Below, piece after piece: positions 1 to 9,504 of a stretch of DNA of 64,000 bases. The notes beneath the pieces were generated by a model. That model did not search any database. It was not told the DNA's origin and worked only from the letters and a program-made list of their open reading frames with translations. A program made the position numbers and the translations under genes. The stretch is taken from positions 21,700 to 85,699 of the forward strand of contig DASSOG010000060.1 of the NCBI GenBank assembly GCA_035700805.1. The letters are read 5' to 3'. Each line of letters begins with the position of its first letter. The first letter of the stretch is position 1. The DNA is from JAGWRI01 sp035700805 (GTDB lineage: Bacteria > Gemmatimonadota > Gemmatimonadetes > Gemmatimonadales > Gemmatimonadaceae).

Positions 1-249
1 GAGTTCATGAGTCGCAAGGGCATTGAGTTCGGAAGTATCACGCACCACCCCGACGGCATCCCGCACGGACCGCATCCCGGCCGGGCGGAGGCGTCCATCG
101 GTGCCAAGCACACCGACGAGCTGGCCGTGATGATGGACAGTTTCCGGCCGCTCACCGTCGCCCGGGCCGCGCTCCCCATCGAGGACCCGGACTATTACAA
201 GAGCTGGCTGGACGGCCAGCACGCAGCCTTCAACCCGCCGACCTCATAA
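1..249 (+). CDS. hmgA: Homogentisate 1,2-dioxygenase, C-terminal end (partial)
   Basis: The window opens inside this gene; the frame runs from base 1 (E-F-M-S-R-K-G-I-E-F) to a TAA at 247-249, so only about 82 C-terminal residues are visible. The enzyme opens the ring of homogentisate to maleylacetoacetate in tyrosine and phenylalanine breakdown, using a non-heme iron. Seen: the metal-proximal stretch HHPDGIPHGPHPG followed by EASIGAKHTDELAVMMDSF, both typical of the C-terminal domain of this family. The Met at position 7 is internal, not a start. The next gene, 19 bases on, is amino-acid-dehydrogenase-like, which fits a Phe/Tyr catabolic context. Sure of the family; the rest of the gene lies outside. 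Confidence 0.85.
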   Translation, partial: EFMSRKGIEFGSITHHPDGIPHGPHPGRAEASIGAKHTDELAVMMDSFRPLTVARAALPIEDPDYYKSWLDGQHAAFNPPTS

Positions 250-268
250 GCGTCGGCTCCAGGCGGAG

Positions 269-1450
269 ATGAACAAGACAATCCTGCAGCCCGCGGCAGC
301 CCAGGCCGTCATCCCGGCGCTGTCGCGCACGCGGCATCCGAATATCTGGGTATATCGCTATCATGATGCGTCGCACGACTGGACCCTGAGCATCGCCACG
401 CACGCCGAGCCAGGCTCGGGCATGCTGTCGCTCGGGGGATTCCGCATCGCGCCCGAGTCTCGCGTCAATTCCCCCGGCTTCACCACCGACCACGAGGCCA
501 TCGGCCTCGCGATGGGCATGGAGGAGAAGGTCCACTGGTCGCGCGTGATCAAGGTGGGTGGACCGCTCACGCTCCGGAACATCACGCGCATCTGCGGCGG
601 CAAGTGCGTGCTGCAGCCCACCGCGGGTTCGCGCGTGGGGGAGCCACAGGACCGCGCGCTGCTGGATTTCGCCATCGCGTGCTTCCAGGACGTGGAGAAG
701 ACCGGCGGCTTCTACCTCACCACCGGGCAGGACCTGGGGCACGGCCTCATGTCCGACGGCCGGACGCAGTCGCTCCGCTACCTGAACGACCGGTACAAGG
801 GCAGCGTGGTGGCCGACACGTCACGGCCCACGGGCGAGGGCAACTTCCAGTTGCTCGCCGGCATGCTGCGCGCCCTGGGCATGCCGCTCAAGGGCGCCAC
901 GATTGGCCTGGTGGGCGCGGGGAACATCGGCATGCACGTGCTGGGCGAACTGCTGCAGGCCGGCGCCACGCCGCTGGTGATCGAAGCGCGTGACGCGCGC
1001 CGGCAGGAGCTTGAGGCCAGGGGAGTGAAGACCTGGGGTCCGGCCGACAAGCAGAAGTTCCTGGCCATGCCCATGGACGCCGTCACCGTGAACGCCGCCG
1101 GCGGCACGCTGGATTCGGAGTCGGTGACCACCATCTGCTCCAACCCGCGCGTCCGCATTGTCTGCGGCTCGGAGAACCTGGTGATGCCCAATGCCGCGGA
1201 CGCCAACCGGCTGCGCGACGCCGGCAAGGTCTACTCGCCCACCGAGCTGGGGGGCATGATGGGATACCTGACCGCCGCCGAGGAGTACCTGACGCACCTG
1301 GAGGGCACCGCGTTCGATATCAAGGTGCTAATGGAGGCGGCGAAGCGGCTGGAGACGGCCGGGTTCGAGGCGACGTTGCGCGTCAAGCAGGGCGGCTTCA
1401 AGGAGTCGTTCGAGGATGCCGTGCTCGGGCTGTACGGCGACGTGACGTAG
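269..1450 (+). CDS. Divergent Glu/Leu/Phe/Val dehydrogenase-like protein
   Basis: 393 residues. Seen: a Rossmann dinucleotide site GLVGAGNIGMHV (about 213-224), and before it segments that line up by eye with the amino acid dehydrogenase core: LGGFRI (55-60), a lysine in GMEEKV (K87) where leucine and phenylalanine dehydrogenases have the substrate-binding Lys of GMTxKNA, GGKCV (110-114) where they have GGGKAV, and TTGQDLG (151-157) in place of TAEDVG. Family knowledge: such enzymes oxidatively deaminate amino acids to 2-oxo acids with NAD. Inference: a phenylalanine or branched-chain type dehydrogenase serving the adjacent homogentisate pathway. The motifs are clearly altered (C113 after the lysine, an insertion before the first Lys), so substrate and activity are uncertain. 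AGGCGGAG lies directly before the ATG. Confidence 0.6.
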   Translation: MNKTILQPAAAQAVIPALSRTRHPNIWVYRYHDASHDWTLSIATHAEPGSGMLSLGGFRIAPESRVNSPGFTTDHEAIGLAMGMEEKVHWSRVIKVGGPLTLRNITRICGGKCVLQPTAGSRVGEPQDRALLDFAIACFQDVEKTGGFYLTTGQDLGHGLMSDGRTQSLRYLNDRYKGSVVADTSRPTGEGNFQLLAGMLRALGMPLKGATIGLVGAGNIGMHVLGELLQAGATPLVIEARDARRQELEARGVKTWGPADKQKFLAMPMDAVTVNAAGGTLDSESVTTICSNPRVRIVCGSENLVMPNAADANRLRDAGKVYSPTELGGMMGYLTAAEEYLTHLEGTAFDIKVLMEAAKRLETAGFEATLRVKQGGFKESFEDAVLGLYGDVT

Positions 1451-1458
1451 GCCGCGGG

Positions 1459-1492
1459 CCAGCGCCCCGCCTGAGCCTGGCGCGGGCGCTGG
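1459..1492. terminator. Bidirectional hairpin between convergent genes
   Basis: A 9-bp stem (1459-1467 with 1484-1492) continues inward with cgcc/ggcg across one bulged base and closes on a 7-base loop. It sits between the end of the dehydrogenase-like gene (plus) and the end of the phosphoesterase gene (minus). There is no immediate T-run, although a T-rich stretch follows at about 1510-1520. Confidence 0.6.
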
Positions 1493-1513
1493 CGATGCGG
1501 CGCTGACCGCTTT

Positions 1514-2995
1514 CTATTTTCCGCCCTTCCCGGGCACGCGGGGCCGCTGCCCGCGCTCCTGCACCGGGGGCTGCTGGTTGCCCGCCGGCAGCATCGGCTT
1601 GGGCAGGTTCCTGGCCTGGTACTCCGCCAGCGCCAGCGGGCCGCTCGTGTCAGGCAGCACCGGCGCCGCGGCGGGCTGCGCGCCAAAGCGGAACGCCGAG
1701 GTGAGGTCGCCAAAGGTCTGCCGCCGCCAGTCGGTGATGTTGGGCTCGCGCACGCCGGTGAACTTCTCCAGGAACTGCAGCACGGAGGTGTGGTCGAACT
1801 TCTCGCTGCACACCCATCCGCCGGCGGTCCAGGGGGAGATGACGATGCACGGGACGCGGAAGCCCGCGCCAATGGGCAGCCCCTTCACGAACTCACGCGG
1901 CGTGCCATCGGGCGGCACGGGCGGCGCCACATGGTCAAAGATCCCGTCGTTCTCGTCGAAATCCAGGATGAAGGCCGTCTTGGCCCACACGTCGGGGTTG
2001 GCGGCCACGGCGTCGATCTTGCTGGCCACGAAGGCCGCGCCGGCCGCCGGCATGTAGTCCGGGTGCTCCGACTCGTGCGCGGTGGGGATGATCCAGGACA
2101 CGGCGGGCAGCTTGTCGTTGCGGGCGTCGTATTCAAAGCGGCCGTGATCGCCGCGCACCATGCCGCGCTGGTACAGCGACGACCCCTTGGGCGCGTCAAG
2201 GAAGTTCTTGAACAGCTCCAGCACGTTGCAGCCGTAGTTATCCTTTTCCTGATAGACCTGCCAGCTCACGCCCGCGGCCTCCAGCCGCTCGGCGTAGGTG
2301 GTCCACCCGTACCCTTCCTTGGGAGAGGTGTTGTCGATGATGGGGCCGCCGCCGGTGGATTCCGGGTCGATCATGCCCGTCATCCAGTACATGCGGTTGG
2401 GCCAGGTGGGGCCGAACACCGAACAGTGGTATTCATCACAGATCGTGAATGCCTCGGCCAGCGCGAACTGGAAGGGGATGTCCTCGCGGGTGTAGTAGCC
2501 CATGACGTACGGGCCGTTCACGCCGTCGGCCTTGCGGTGGGCCGGCAGCCAGTTGTCCATGCGCCCGCCGTTCCACGCGGAATGCTGCACCGACCAGGCG
2601 TGGCTGGTGGAGGGGATCTTCTGCGCGCTGGTGGACGCGGTGTCCAGGTGGAAGGGCAGGAGGTACCCGTCGGGATTCACCACGTCCGGCTGGTGGAACA
2701 CCGAGCGGCCGCCGGGCAGGGTGAGGGCGTTGGGGTCGTCGTAGCCGCGCACACCGGCCAGCGTGCCAAAGTAGTGGTCAAAGGAGCGGTTCTCCTGCAT
2801 CAGCAGCACCACGTGCTTGATGTCGGCAAACGACCCGGGGCGATTGGGCGTGAGGGCCAGCATGCGCCGCACGTTCGGTGGCATCATCGCCGAGGCCGCG
2901 GCCATGGCGGCCATGCCGGCGGCGCCCTTGAGCAGCCGGCGGCGGGTGAAGGGCCGGTTCAGCAAATCGTCAAAGGTGCCGTTGTCGTCGGTCAT
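1514..2995 (-). CDS. Exported phospholipase C / acid phosphatase-type phosphoesterase
   Basis: 493 residues. Seen: a twin-arginine signal RRRLLKGAAG (18-27) with an Ala-rich core, then HVVLLMQENRSFDHYFGTL (61-79), the hallmark of the bacterial phospholipase C / AcpA phosphoesterase family; later NDGIFDHVAPP and HTSVLQFLEKFTG are also typical. Family members hydrolyse phosphodiester or phosphomonoester bonds of phospholipids or nucleotides outside the cytoplasm after export by the Tat system. I chose the ATG at 2995 because it places RRR correctly and has GAGGGA seven bases upstream; a longer frame upstream lacks sense. It is the second gene of a minus-strand pair, 11 bases after the enoyl-CoA hydratase. 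Substrate unknown. Confidence 0.8.
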   Translation of the reverse strand: MTDDNGTFDDLLNRPFTRRRLLKGAAGMAAMAAASAMMPPNVRRMLALTPNRPGSFADIKHVVLLMQENRSFDHYFGTLAGVRGYDDPNALTLPGGRSVFHQPDVVNPDGYLLPFHLDTASTSAQKIPSTSHAWSVQHSAWNGGRMDNWLPAHRKADGVNGPYVMGYYTREDIPFQFALAEAFTICDEYHCSVFGPTWPNRMYWMTGMIDPESTGGGPIIDNTSPKEGYGWTTYAERLEAAGVSWQVYQEKDNYGCNVLELFKNFLDAPKGSSLYQRGMVRGDHGRFEYDARNDKLPAVSWIIPTAHESEHPDYMPAAGAAFVASKIDAVAANPDVWAKTAFILDFDENDGIFDHVAPPVPPDGTPREFVKGLPIGAGFRVPCIVISPWTAGGWVCSEKFDHTSVLQFLEKFTGVREPNITDWRRQTFGDLTSAFRFGAQPAAAPVLPDTSGPLALAEYQARNLPKPMLPAGNQQPPVQERGQRPRVPGKGGK

Positions 2996-3006
2996 GCCGC
3001 GTTCCC

Positions 3007-3807
3007 TCAGGTTGTCCGCGCCTGTCGGTTCCGGAACTTCGCGATGGCCTCGCGCGTGAAGTCGCTCAGCACCAGCGTGCCGCTCGTCTCGGCGCGGGCC
3101 GCGAGCAGCAGGTCCCACTCGCCGGTGCCTTCCCAGAACACCTGCTTGAGCTGGGCCATGGCCGCCGGGTTCGAGGCGGCCAGTGTATGTGCCAGCGAGG
3201 ACACCGCGTCGTCAAGGGCCGCCGGGCTGTCGCAGAGGCGCGAATAGAGCCCGTGCCGCTCGCCCCAGGCCGCGTCGCGCCAGTCGGCGTCCACGGCCAT
3301 CGCGCTGTAGGCGGCCATGCCGATCTTGCGTTCGATGACCGGCCCCACGACAAACGGGCCGATGCCCACCGCCAGTTCGCTGAGCTTGGAGGCCGCGCTG
3401 TCGAGCGCGATGCTGAAGTCCGAGGCGGCCACCAGCCCCACGCCGCCGCCGGCCACTTTTCCGTGCACGCGCGAAACGATGAACTTGGGCGCGCGGATCA
3501 TGGCCAGCACCACGTGCGCGAAGCCGCGGAAGAACTCGCGCCCCTGCTCGGCGTCAGTCACGGCCATGAGTTCGTCAAACGAAGCGCCCGCGCAGAAGGG
3601 GCCGGTACCCGTGCTCTGCAGGACGATGACGCGGGCCGCGGCGTCGGCGCCGGCGGCGCTGACCTGCCGGGCCAGCTTCGCGAGCAGTGATCCCGGCAGG
3701 GAATTCCCCTTGGGGTGGCCAAAGGTGATGGTGGCAATGCCGTCGGCGGTCGCCGTGGTGACGTCGCCGCTGGTGAGCGCGGCGCCGGAATTGGTCTTGT
3801 GAGTCAT
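3007..3807 (-). CDS. Enoyl-CoA hydratase/isomerase of the paa cluster
   Basis: 266 residues, crotonase fold. Seen: CAGASFDEL (72-80) and GKVAGGGVGL (116-125), forming the CoA/oxyanion pocket, then SELAVGIGPFV with Glu144 and Glu159 in the region of the two crotonase catalytic acids. From memory, this variety (GASFDEL, GIGPFVxxPxIxRKIG) occurs beside phenylacetate genes in Bacteroidetes. Inference: it may hydrate 2,3-dehydroadipyl-CoA, the PaaF step, since no canonical paaF is seen here. It reads divergently from paaA with 58 bases between the starts, and GGAGG lies nine bases before the ATG. Alternative: another beta-oxidation hydratase. Confidence 0.75.
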   Translation of the reverse strand: MTHKTNSGAALTSGDVTTATADGIATITFGHPKGNSLPGSLLAKLARQVSAAGADAAARVIVLQSTGTGPFCAGASFDELMAVTDAEQGREFFRGFAHVVLAMIRAPKFIVSRVHGKVAGGGVGLVAASDFSIALDSAASKLSELAVGIGPFVVGPVIERKIGMAAYSAMAVDADWRDAAWGERHGLYSRLCDSPAALDDAVSSLAHTLAASNPAAMAQLKQVFWEGTGEWDLLLAARAETSGTLVLSDFTREAIAKFRNRQARTT

Positions 3808-3828
3808 GGCAGTAGCCTCCGCCCTGAA

Positions 3829-3859
3829 TTGTCGAAAGTCAAGCCGAGGCGTAGATTCG
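3829..3859 (+). promoter_or_regulatory. Candidate paaA promoter
   Basis: TTGTCG (3829-3834) is followed 17 bases later by TAGATT (3852-3857). Read as a Bacteroidetes-type promoter this is TTG, 20 bases, TAGATTCG, one base off TAnnTTTG. The predicted start of transcription lies at about 3862-3866, on or just before the paaA ATG, so the mRNA would have almost no leader. That agrees with the absence of a Shine-Dalgarno before paaA. Confidence 0.45.
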
Positions 3860-3865
3860 TACGGT

Positions 3866-4834
<969 letters not shown>

Positions 4835-4846
4835 GGAGTAGAGACC

Positions 4847-5140
4847 ATGAGTGCTGACGACACGCAGTGGCCCCTGTGGGAAGTCTTTACCCAGGGCAAG
4901 AAGGGCGCGCCGTACGAGCACGCGGGCAGCGTGCACGCGGCCGACGGAGAGCAGGCATTACAGAACGCTCGTGACGTGTACACTCGGCGCGGCGAGGCGC
5001 TGAACCTGTGGGTGGTGCCCACGGCGGAGATCGTGGCGTCGGCGCCGGGCGATGCGGGGCCGTTTTTCGATCCCGGCAACGACAAGCCCTACCGGCATCC
5101 ACAGTTCTACAAGGTGCCGCACGGAGTGCGCGGGGTATGA
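4847..5140 (+). CDS. paaB: Phenylacetyl-CoA epoxidase subunit PaaB
   Basis: 97 residues, the usual PaaB size. Small structural subunit that bridges PaaA-PaaC pairs in the epoxidase. Seen: WPLWEVFTQGKKGAPYEHAGSV-type start, an ARDVYTRRGEALNLWVV centre and a PYRHPQFYKVP tail, all characteristic. GAGGAG precedes the ATG by about nine bases. Its TGA overlaps the ATG of paaC (ATGA), implying coupled translation and matched stoichiometry. Confidence 0.95.
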   Translation: MSADDTQWPLWEVFTQGKKGAPYEHAGSVHAADGEQALQNARDVYTRRGEALNLWVVPTAEIVASAPGDAGPFFDPGNDKPYRHPQFYKVPHGVRGV

Positions 5141-5943
5141 GCGCGGCCGGGGCCTCACCCGCCGTCGCGGGGACGCGCGATGTACCGGTGGCCAATCCGC
5201 TGTTTGAGTACCTCCTGCGCGTCGCCGACGACCGGCTGGTGCTCGGGCACCGGCTGTCCGAGTGGTGCGGGCATGGGCCCATCCTGGAAGAGGACATCGC
5301 GCTGGCCAACATCGCCCTGGACCACGTGGGCCAGGCCGCGGCGCTGCTGGAACTGGCCGGCCGAGTGGAGGGCGCGGGGCGCGACGCCGACGCGCTGGCC
5401 TACCTGCGCGATGAACGCGACTTCCGGAATGCGCTGCTGGTGGAACAGCCCAATGGCGATTTCGGGATGACCATGACGCGGCAGTTCCTGTTCGACGCGT
5501 ACAGCGTGCTGTACCTGGGCGAGCTGGCCGGTTGCGGCCACGCCGAGCTGGCCGCGCTGGCCGCCAAGGCCGTCAAGGAAGACACATATCACCTGCGGCA
5601 CAGCGGGGAGTGGATGCTGCGGCTGGGGGACGGGACCGAGGAGAGCCATGCGCGGGCGCAGGCGGCCCTGGACGTGCTCTGGCGGTTCACCAGCGAGCTG
5701 TTCGAGTTCGATGATGTGGACGAGGGCGTGGGCGTGCACGGCATCCATGTGGACCGGAAGGCCCTGCGGCCCAGATGGATGGAAGTCGTGGGCGACATCG
5801 CGAAGCGCGCGACGCTGAGCCTGCCGTCGGACGACCAGCCCATGGCCACCGGCGGCCGGCGTGGACGGCACACCGAGCACCTGGGACACATGCTGTCCGA
5901 TATGCAGATCGTGGCGCGCTCGCATCCCGGGGCGAGCTGGTGA
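5137..5943 (+). CDS. paaC: Phenylacetyl-CoA epoxidase structural subunit PaaC
   Basis: 268 residues (the E. coli protein is about 248). Ferritin-like partner of PaaA that has lost iron binding and scaffolds the epoxidase. Seen: YLLRVADDRLVLGHRLSEWC, HGPILEEDIALANIALDH, then KEDTYHLRHSGEWMLRLGDG, all PaaC signatures. The start ATG at 5137 lies in the paaB stop (ATGA). A short extra N-terminus (about 17 residues) precedes the conserved region. The stop overlaps the paaD GTG start by four bases. Confidence 0.93.
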   Translation: MSAAGASPAVAGTRDVPVANPLFEYLLRVADDRLVLGHRLSEWCGHGPILEEDIALANIALDHVGQAAALLELAGRVEGAGRDADALAYLRDERDFRNALLVEQPNGDFGMTMTRQFLFDAYSVLYLGELAGCGHAELAALAAKAVKEDTYHLRHSGEWMLRLGDGTEESHARAQAALDVLWRFTSELFEFDDVDEGVGVHGIHVDRKALRPRWMEVVGDIAKRATLSLPSDDQPMATGGRRGRHTEHLGHMLSDMQIVARSHPGASW

Positions 5944-6455
5944 CCACCGCCCCGTTGACGCGCGAGGAGGTGCTGCACATCCTCGACCAGGTGAAGGATC
6001 CCGAGATCCCGGTGATCAGCGTCGTGGAACTCGGCGTGGTGCGGGACGTGGCCATCGGGCCCGACCGCGTGAAGATCACCATCACGCCGACGTACTCCGG
6101 GTGTCCGGCCATCCAGATGATGCAGGACGACATGCGGGCGGCGCTGGTGGCGCGCGGCGTGGAGCAGGTGGAGTTCGAGGTGGTGTACGCGCCGGCGTGG
6201 ACGAGTGACTGGATCCCGGCGGACGCCCGGGAGCGGATGCGCGGGAGTGGAATTGCCCCGCCGGGGAGCGTTCGCGAGGGGCGGGCGGCGGAGCCGCTGG
6301 CCGTATTGACCCGACGACCGGCGGCGCCGGTGGCGTGTCCCTATTGCGGTTCCGACGAGACGGAAGTGCGCAGCCCCTTTGGGAGCACGGCGTGCAAGGC
6401 ATTGCACTTCTGCAATGCGTGCCGGCAGCCGTTTGAGGAATTCAAGGCCACGTAG
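5940..6455 (+). CDS. paaD: PaaD, Fe-S assembly-type accessory protein of phenylacetate epoxidase
   Basis: 171 residues, close to E. coli PaaD. Seen: an N-terminal MIP18/DUF59 domain (VKDPEIPVISVVELGVVRDV, then TPTYSGCPAIQMM) and a C-terminal Cys-rich knuckle, CPYCGS ... ACKALHFCNACRQPFEEFK, likely binding zinc. Family knowledge: PaaD is needed for epoxidase maturation, probably for inserting or maintaining a metal centre. I chose GTG at 5940 because it forms a GTGA overlap with the paaC stop, and the DUF59 start follows at once. It converges on the E1 gene with 11 bases between the stops. Confidence 0.92.
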   Translation: MTTAPLTREEVLHILDQVKDPEIPVISVVELGVVRDVAIGPDRVKITITPTYSGCPAIQMMQDDMRAALVARGVEQVEFEVVYAPAWTSDWIPADARERMRGSGIAPPGSVREGRAAEPLAVLTRRPAAPVACPYCGSDETEVRSPFGSTACKALHFCNACRQPFEEFKAT

Positions 6456-6466
6456 CCCGGAGCTAC

Positions 6467-8605
6467 CTACATCTCCAGCAGTTGCTCGACGCGCTGGGCA
6501 ATCCGCTCCGCATCCGGCAACACCGCGTGCAGCAGGTCCGGGTGATACGGCATGGGCACGTCGTCCACGGCCAGGCGATCGACCGGCGCGTCCAGGTGCC
6601 AGAAGGCCTCGCGCGCCAGCGTCGCCGCAATCTCGGCGCCGAAGCCGGCGGTGATGGCGTCCTCGTGCACGATGAGGCAGCGCCCCGTGCGCTGGACCGA
6701 CGCCAGCACGGCGTCGCGGTCCCAGGGCGCGATGGTCCGCAGGTCCAGCAGGTCCACCGCGCCGGCCGGCAGGCGGTTGTCCACCGCGTCCACGCAGCGG
6801 TGCACCATGGCGCCCCACGTCACCAGGGTCACCCGGTCGCCCTTGCGCAGGTGATTGGCCTTTCCGAATGGGAGCACATAGTCGTCCCCGGGGTACCGCG
6901 CGCTCCCATCGCTGGTCATCAGCAGCGAGCGATGCTCAAAGAAGATGGTCGGGTTGCGGCCGCGCATGGCCGCGCGCAGCAGCCCCACGGCATCCGCCGA
7001 GTTGGAGGGCATGGCCAGTTGCCATCCGATGGCGTGGGCAAAGCGCACCTCGTCGCTCAGGCTGTGCCAGGGGTCGCCCACGTCCTTGCCGAACCCGCCG
7101 GGCATGCGCACGACAATGGGCGCCGCGAACCGGTTGTTCGTGCGCCAGCGAAGCGTGCCGCAGTTGTTGAGCTGCTCGGTGGCGGGGTCGGCATATTTAC
7201 GAAACTGTATTTCCGCCACCGGCATCAGCCCCGCCACGGCCATGCCCACGGCGCGGCCGACGATTCCCTCCTCGGAGAGGCTGGTGTCGAAGACGCGCGC
7301 GACGCCGAACTCCTTCTGCAGGCCCTCGGTGACCAGGTGCACGCCGCCCTTGCGGCCCACGTCCTCCCCGAACACGAGCAGCCTGGGATTGCGCGCCAGT
7401 TCATGGCGCAGGGTCCGGTTCACCGCCTCGGCCAGCCGCAGCGGACGTCCGTTATCTGGCTGCGGGCTCTCGTCGCCACCCAGCTCGGCCAGGTCGGCAT
7501 CGGACAACCCACCCGTGGTCTCGGCGTCCCCTGGCTGGCGGGGCTCGGCGTACAGGAAGCGGCGGACGGTGGCCGGCGCGGGGGCGGGGCGGGCGCGCGC
7601 GTCCGCCAGGGCCGCCTTGACATCACGCGCGACCTCCTGCTCCAGCGCTTTCCATTCCTGTACCGGTATGATGCTCGGGACGAGGTACTCGCGCAGGCGC
7701 GGCAGGGGGTCCCGGGCCTCATCAGCCGCGATTTCGGCGTCGGTGCGATAGCCCTTCTGGTTGTCGGGGCCGGAATGGCTGCAGAGGCGCGGCACGCGCA
7801 ACCGGATGAGCGCGGGGCCGTGGCCGCCGCGCACGTGCGACACCACCTCCTGCAGCAGCGTGGACGTCTCGCGCGGATCGGTGCCGTCGCCGTTGCGCAC
7901 GAGCAGGTTGCCGAACGACGCGAGGTTGCGCGCGATGTCGCCGCCGGGTGTCTGCATCTCACCCTGGACTGAGATGCCCAGCCCGTTGTCCTCGATATAG
8001 AAGAGCATGGGCAGGTGGAGCGTGGTGGCCATGGTGAGCGCGCTCCAGAACCCGTTGGCGGCCACCGAGCCCTCGCCGCCGAGTGCCACGCTGATGCAAT
8101 TACGCCACGAGTCATCGCGGAGCGTGTCGCGATGGTACGTGATGGCCTGCGCCCAGCCGGCCGCGGGCGTGTACTGCGAGCCGACGTCGCCGGACATGGG
8201 CAGCACGATGGGGCCGTCGCGATTGGGCAGGTTGCACACCACGCCGATGTCACGCCCGTCGCTGAACCCGCCGCTGCGGCCGAGCGGGCCGGCGAGCGCG
8301 TCGGAGATGCTGAGCCCCAGCGAGAGCAGCAAGGGTCGCGACCGGTAGTAGGCGCCCGCGGCATCGTGCCGCCCCGTGATGAGCGACCCAAGGATGGCCT
8401 GCGCCACGTCGTGTCCGCGCGCGGAAAACTGGTAGAGCACCAGGTGATCCTTGGGGACCGAGGCGCGGCTGCGGTTGGTGGCCTCTTCCACGTCGTCCAG
8501 CGCGCGGGAGACGAGCGCGTGGTATGCGATGCGTCGCCAGTCGGGTCCGGTGGCGACGGGCCCGGGCTTGCGGGCGGCGGATCTGGCTGAGGACTTTGCG
8601 GGCAT
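6467..8605 (-). CDS. Fused E1 alpha/beta 2-oxoacid dehydrogenase (branched-chain type)
   Basis: 712 residues: two E1 subunits in one chain. Residues about 25-345 are the alpha part, with the thiamine diphosphate site GGEGSVAANG (176-185) to EDNGLGIS (205-212). Residues about 385-710 are the beta part, with LLVFGEDVG (409-417) and SEEGIVGRAVGMA. Family knowledge: E1 decarboxylates 2-oxo acids and reductively acylates the lipoyl domain of E2; fused forms of this kind are commonly branched-chain 2-oxoacid dehydrogenases in Bacteroidetes-group genomes. No E2 or E3 is nearby. It sits inverted between paaD and paaG and is divergent from paaG. A slot in amino acid degradation fits its neighbours; the exact substrate is inferred. 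Confidence 0.85.
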   Translation of the reverse strand: MPAKSSARSAARKPGPVATGPDWRRIAYHALVSRALDDVEEATNRSRASVPKDHLVLYQFSARGHDVAQAILGSLITGRHDAAGAYYRSRPLLLSLGLSISDALAGPLGRSGGFSDGRDIGVVCNLPNRDGPIVLPMSGDVGSQYTPAAGWAQAITYHRDTLRDDSWRNCISVALGGEGSVAANGFWSALTMATTLHLPMLFYIEDNGLGISVQGEMQTPGGDIARNLASFGNLLVRNGDGTDPRETSTLLQEVVSHVRGGHGPALIRLRVPRLCSHSGPDNQKGYRTDAEIAADEARDPLPRLREYLVPSIIPVQEWKALEQEVARDVKAALADARARPAPAPATVRRFLYAEPRQPGDAETTGGLSDADLAELGGDESPQPDNGRPLRLAEAVNRTLRHELARNPRLLVFGEDVGRKGGVHLVTEGLQKEFGVARVFDTSLSEEGIVGRAVGMAVAGLMPVAEIQFRKYADPATEQLNNCGTLRWRTNNRFAAPIVVRMPGGFGKDVGDPWHSLSDEVRFAHAIGWQLAMPSNSADAVGLLRAAMRGRNPTIFFEHRSLLMTSDGSARYPGDDYVLPFGKANHLRKGDRVTLVTWGAMVHRCVDAVDNRLPAGAVDLLDLRTIAPWDRDAVLASVQRTGRCLIVHEDAITAGFGAEIAATLAREAFWHLDAPVDRLAVDDVPMPYHPDLLHAVLPDAERIAQRVEQLLEM

Positions 8606-8670
8606 GCCCTAATCTGGCCCACGCCCGCGTGAAAGGGGAGTATCGGGTGGGCGGGTGCCGGAGGATCGCG

Positions 8671-8678
8671 TATCTTTA
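8671..8678 (+). promoter_or_regulatory. Candidate -7 element ahead of paaG
   Basis: TATCTTTA, one base from the Bacteroidetes TAnnTTTG -7 box, lies 37 bases before the paaG ATG in the 110-base divergent spacer. It would leave a leader of about 30 bases containing the GAGGA ribosome site. I see no convincing TTG element 19-21 bases upstream, so support is partial. Confidence 0.3.
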
Positions 8679-8715
8679 CCCTGCGCTGGACCCCTCATTG
8701 CCGCCGAGGACGCCG

Positions 8716-9504
8716 ATGGCCTACCAATACATCAATTGCACGCTCGCCGACGGTGTGGCCACCATCACCCTCGATCGGCCGGACGTGCTGAACAGCTTCA
8801 ATGCCGTCATGGCGCTGGAGCTGCAGCTCTGTCTTGGGGCGATTGCCAGGGACCCGCTGGTACGCGCCGTGCTGCTCACGGGGAATGGCCGGGCGTTCTG
8901 CGCGGGGCAGGACCTGGCGGAGGCAGTGCCGGCTGAAGGGCCGGCGCCTGACCTGGGCGACATCGTCCGCGACAGCTACAACCCGATTGTGCGGGTGCTC
9001 CGCGAGATGGAGAAGCCGGTGATCTGCGCGGTGAACGGCGTCGCGGCGGGCGCCGGCGCCAACCTGGCGCTGGCGTGCGACATCCTGATTGCCGCGGAGG
9101 AGGCCAGCTTCATCCAGAGCTTCTCGAAGATCGGGCTGATTCCGGATACGGGCGGCACGTTCTTCCTGCCGCGGCTTGTCGGCCTGCACCGCGCCACGGC
9201 GATGATGTTCCTGGGGGAGAAGGTGGGCGCGGCCAAGGCGAAGGAGCTGGGGATGGTGCATGAGGTGGTGCCGAGTTCAGTGTTGCGTGATACCGCGCTG
9301 GCCATGGCCCGGTCGCTGGCGCAGCAGGCCACGCGCGGGCTGGGGCTCACCAAGCGCGCGCTGAACCATTCGCTCAGCGCCACCCTGGACGCGCAACTGG
9401 ACTACGAGGAGCAGGTGCAGCGCGAGGCGGGCTCCACACACGATTACCAGGAGGGCGTGCGCGCGTTCCTGGAGAAGCGGAAGCCGGAATACACGGGTTC
9501 GTGA
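8716..9504 (+). CDS. paaG: Ring-1,2-epoxyphenylacetyl-CoA isomerase (PaaG)
   Basis: 262 residues, the normal PaaG length. Converts ring-1,2-epoxyphenylacetyl-CoA to the seven-membered oxepin-CoA and can also shift double bonds later in the pathway. Seen: a crotonase fold with NGRAFCAGQDL, NGVAAGAGANLALACD, FSKIGLIPDTGGTFFLPRLVG with the acidic Asp-Thr-Gly-Gly loop typical of PaaG, and a C-terminal DYQEGVRAFLEKRKPEYTG. GAGGA precedes the ATG by six bases. It heads a tightly packed run paaG-H-I-J-Z; its TGA overlaps the paaH ATG. Confidence 0.9.
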   Translation: MAYQYINCTLADGVATITLDRPDVLNSFNAVMALELQLCLGAIARDPLVRAVLLTGNGRAFCAGQDLAEAVPAEGPAPDLGDIVRDSYNPIVRVLREMEKPVICAVNGVAAGAGANLALACDILIAAEEASFIQSFSKIGLIPDTGGTFFLPRLVGLHRATAMMFLGEKVGAAKAKELGMVHEVVPSSVLRDTALAMARSLAQQATRGLGLTKRALNHSLSATLDAQLDYEEQVQREAGSTHDYQEGVRAFLEKRKPEYTGS

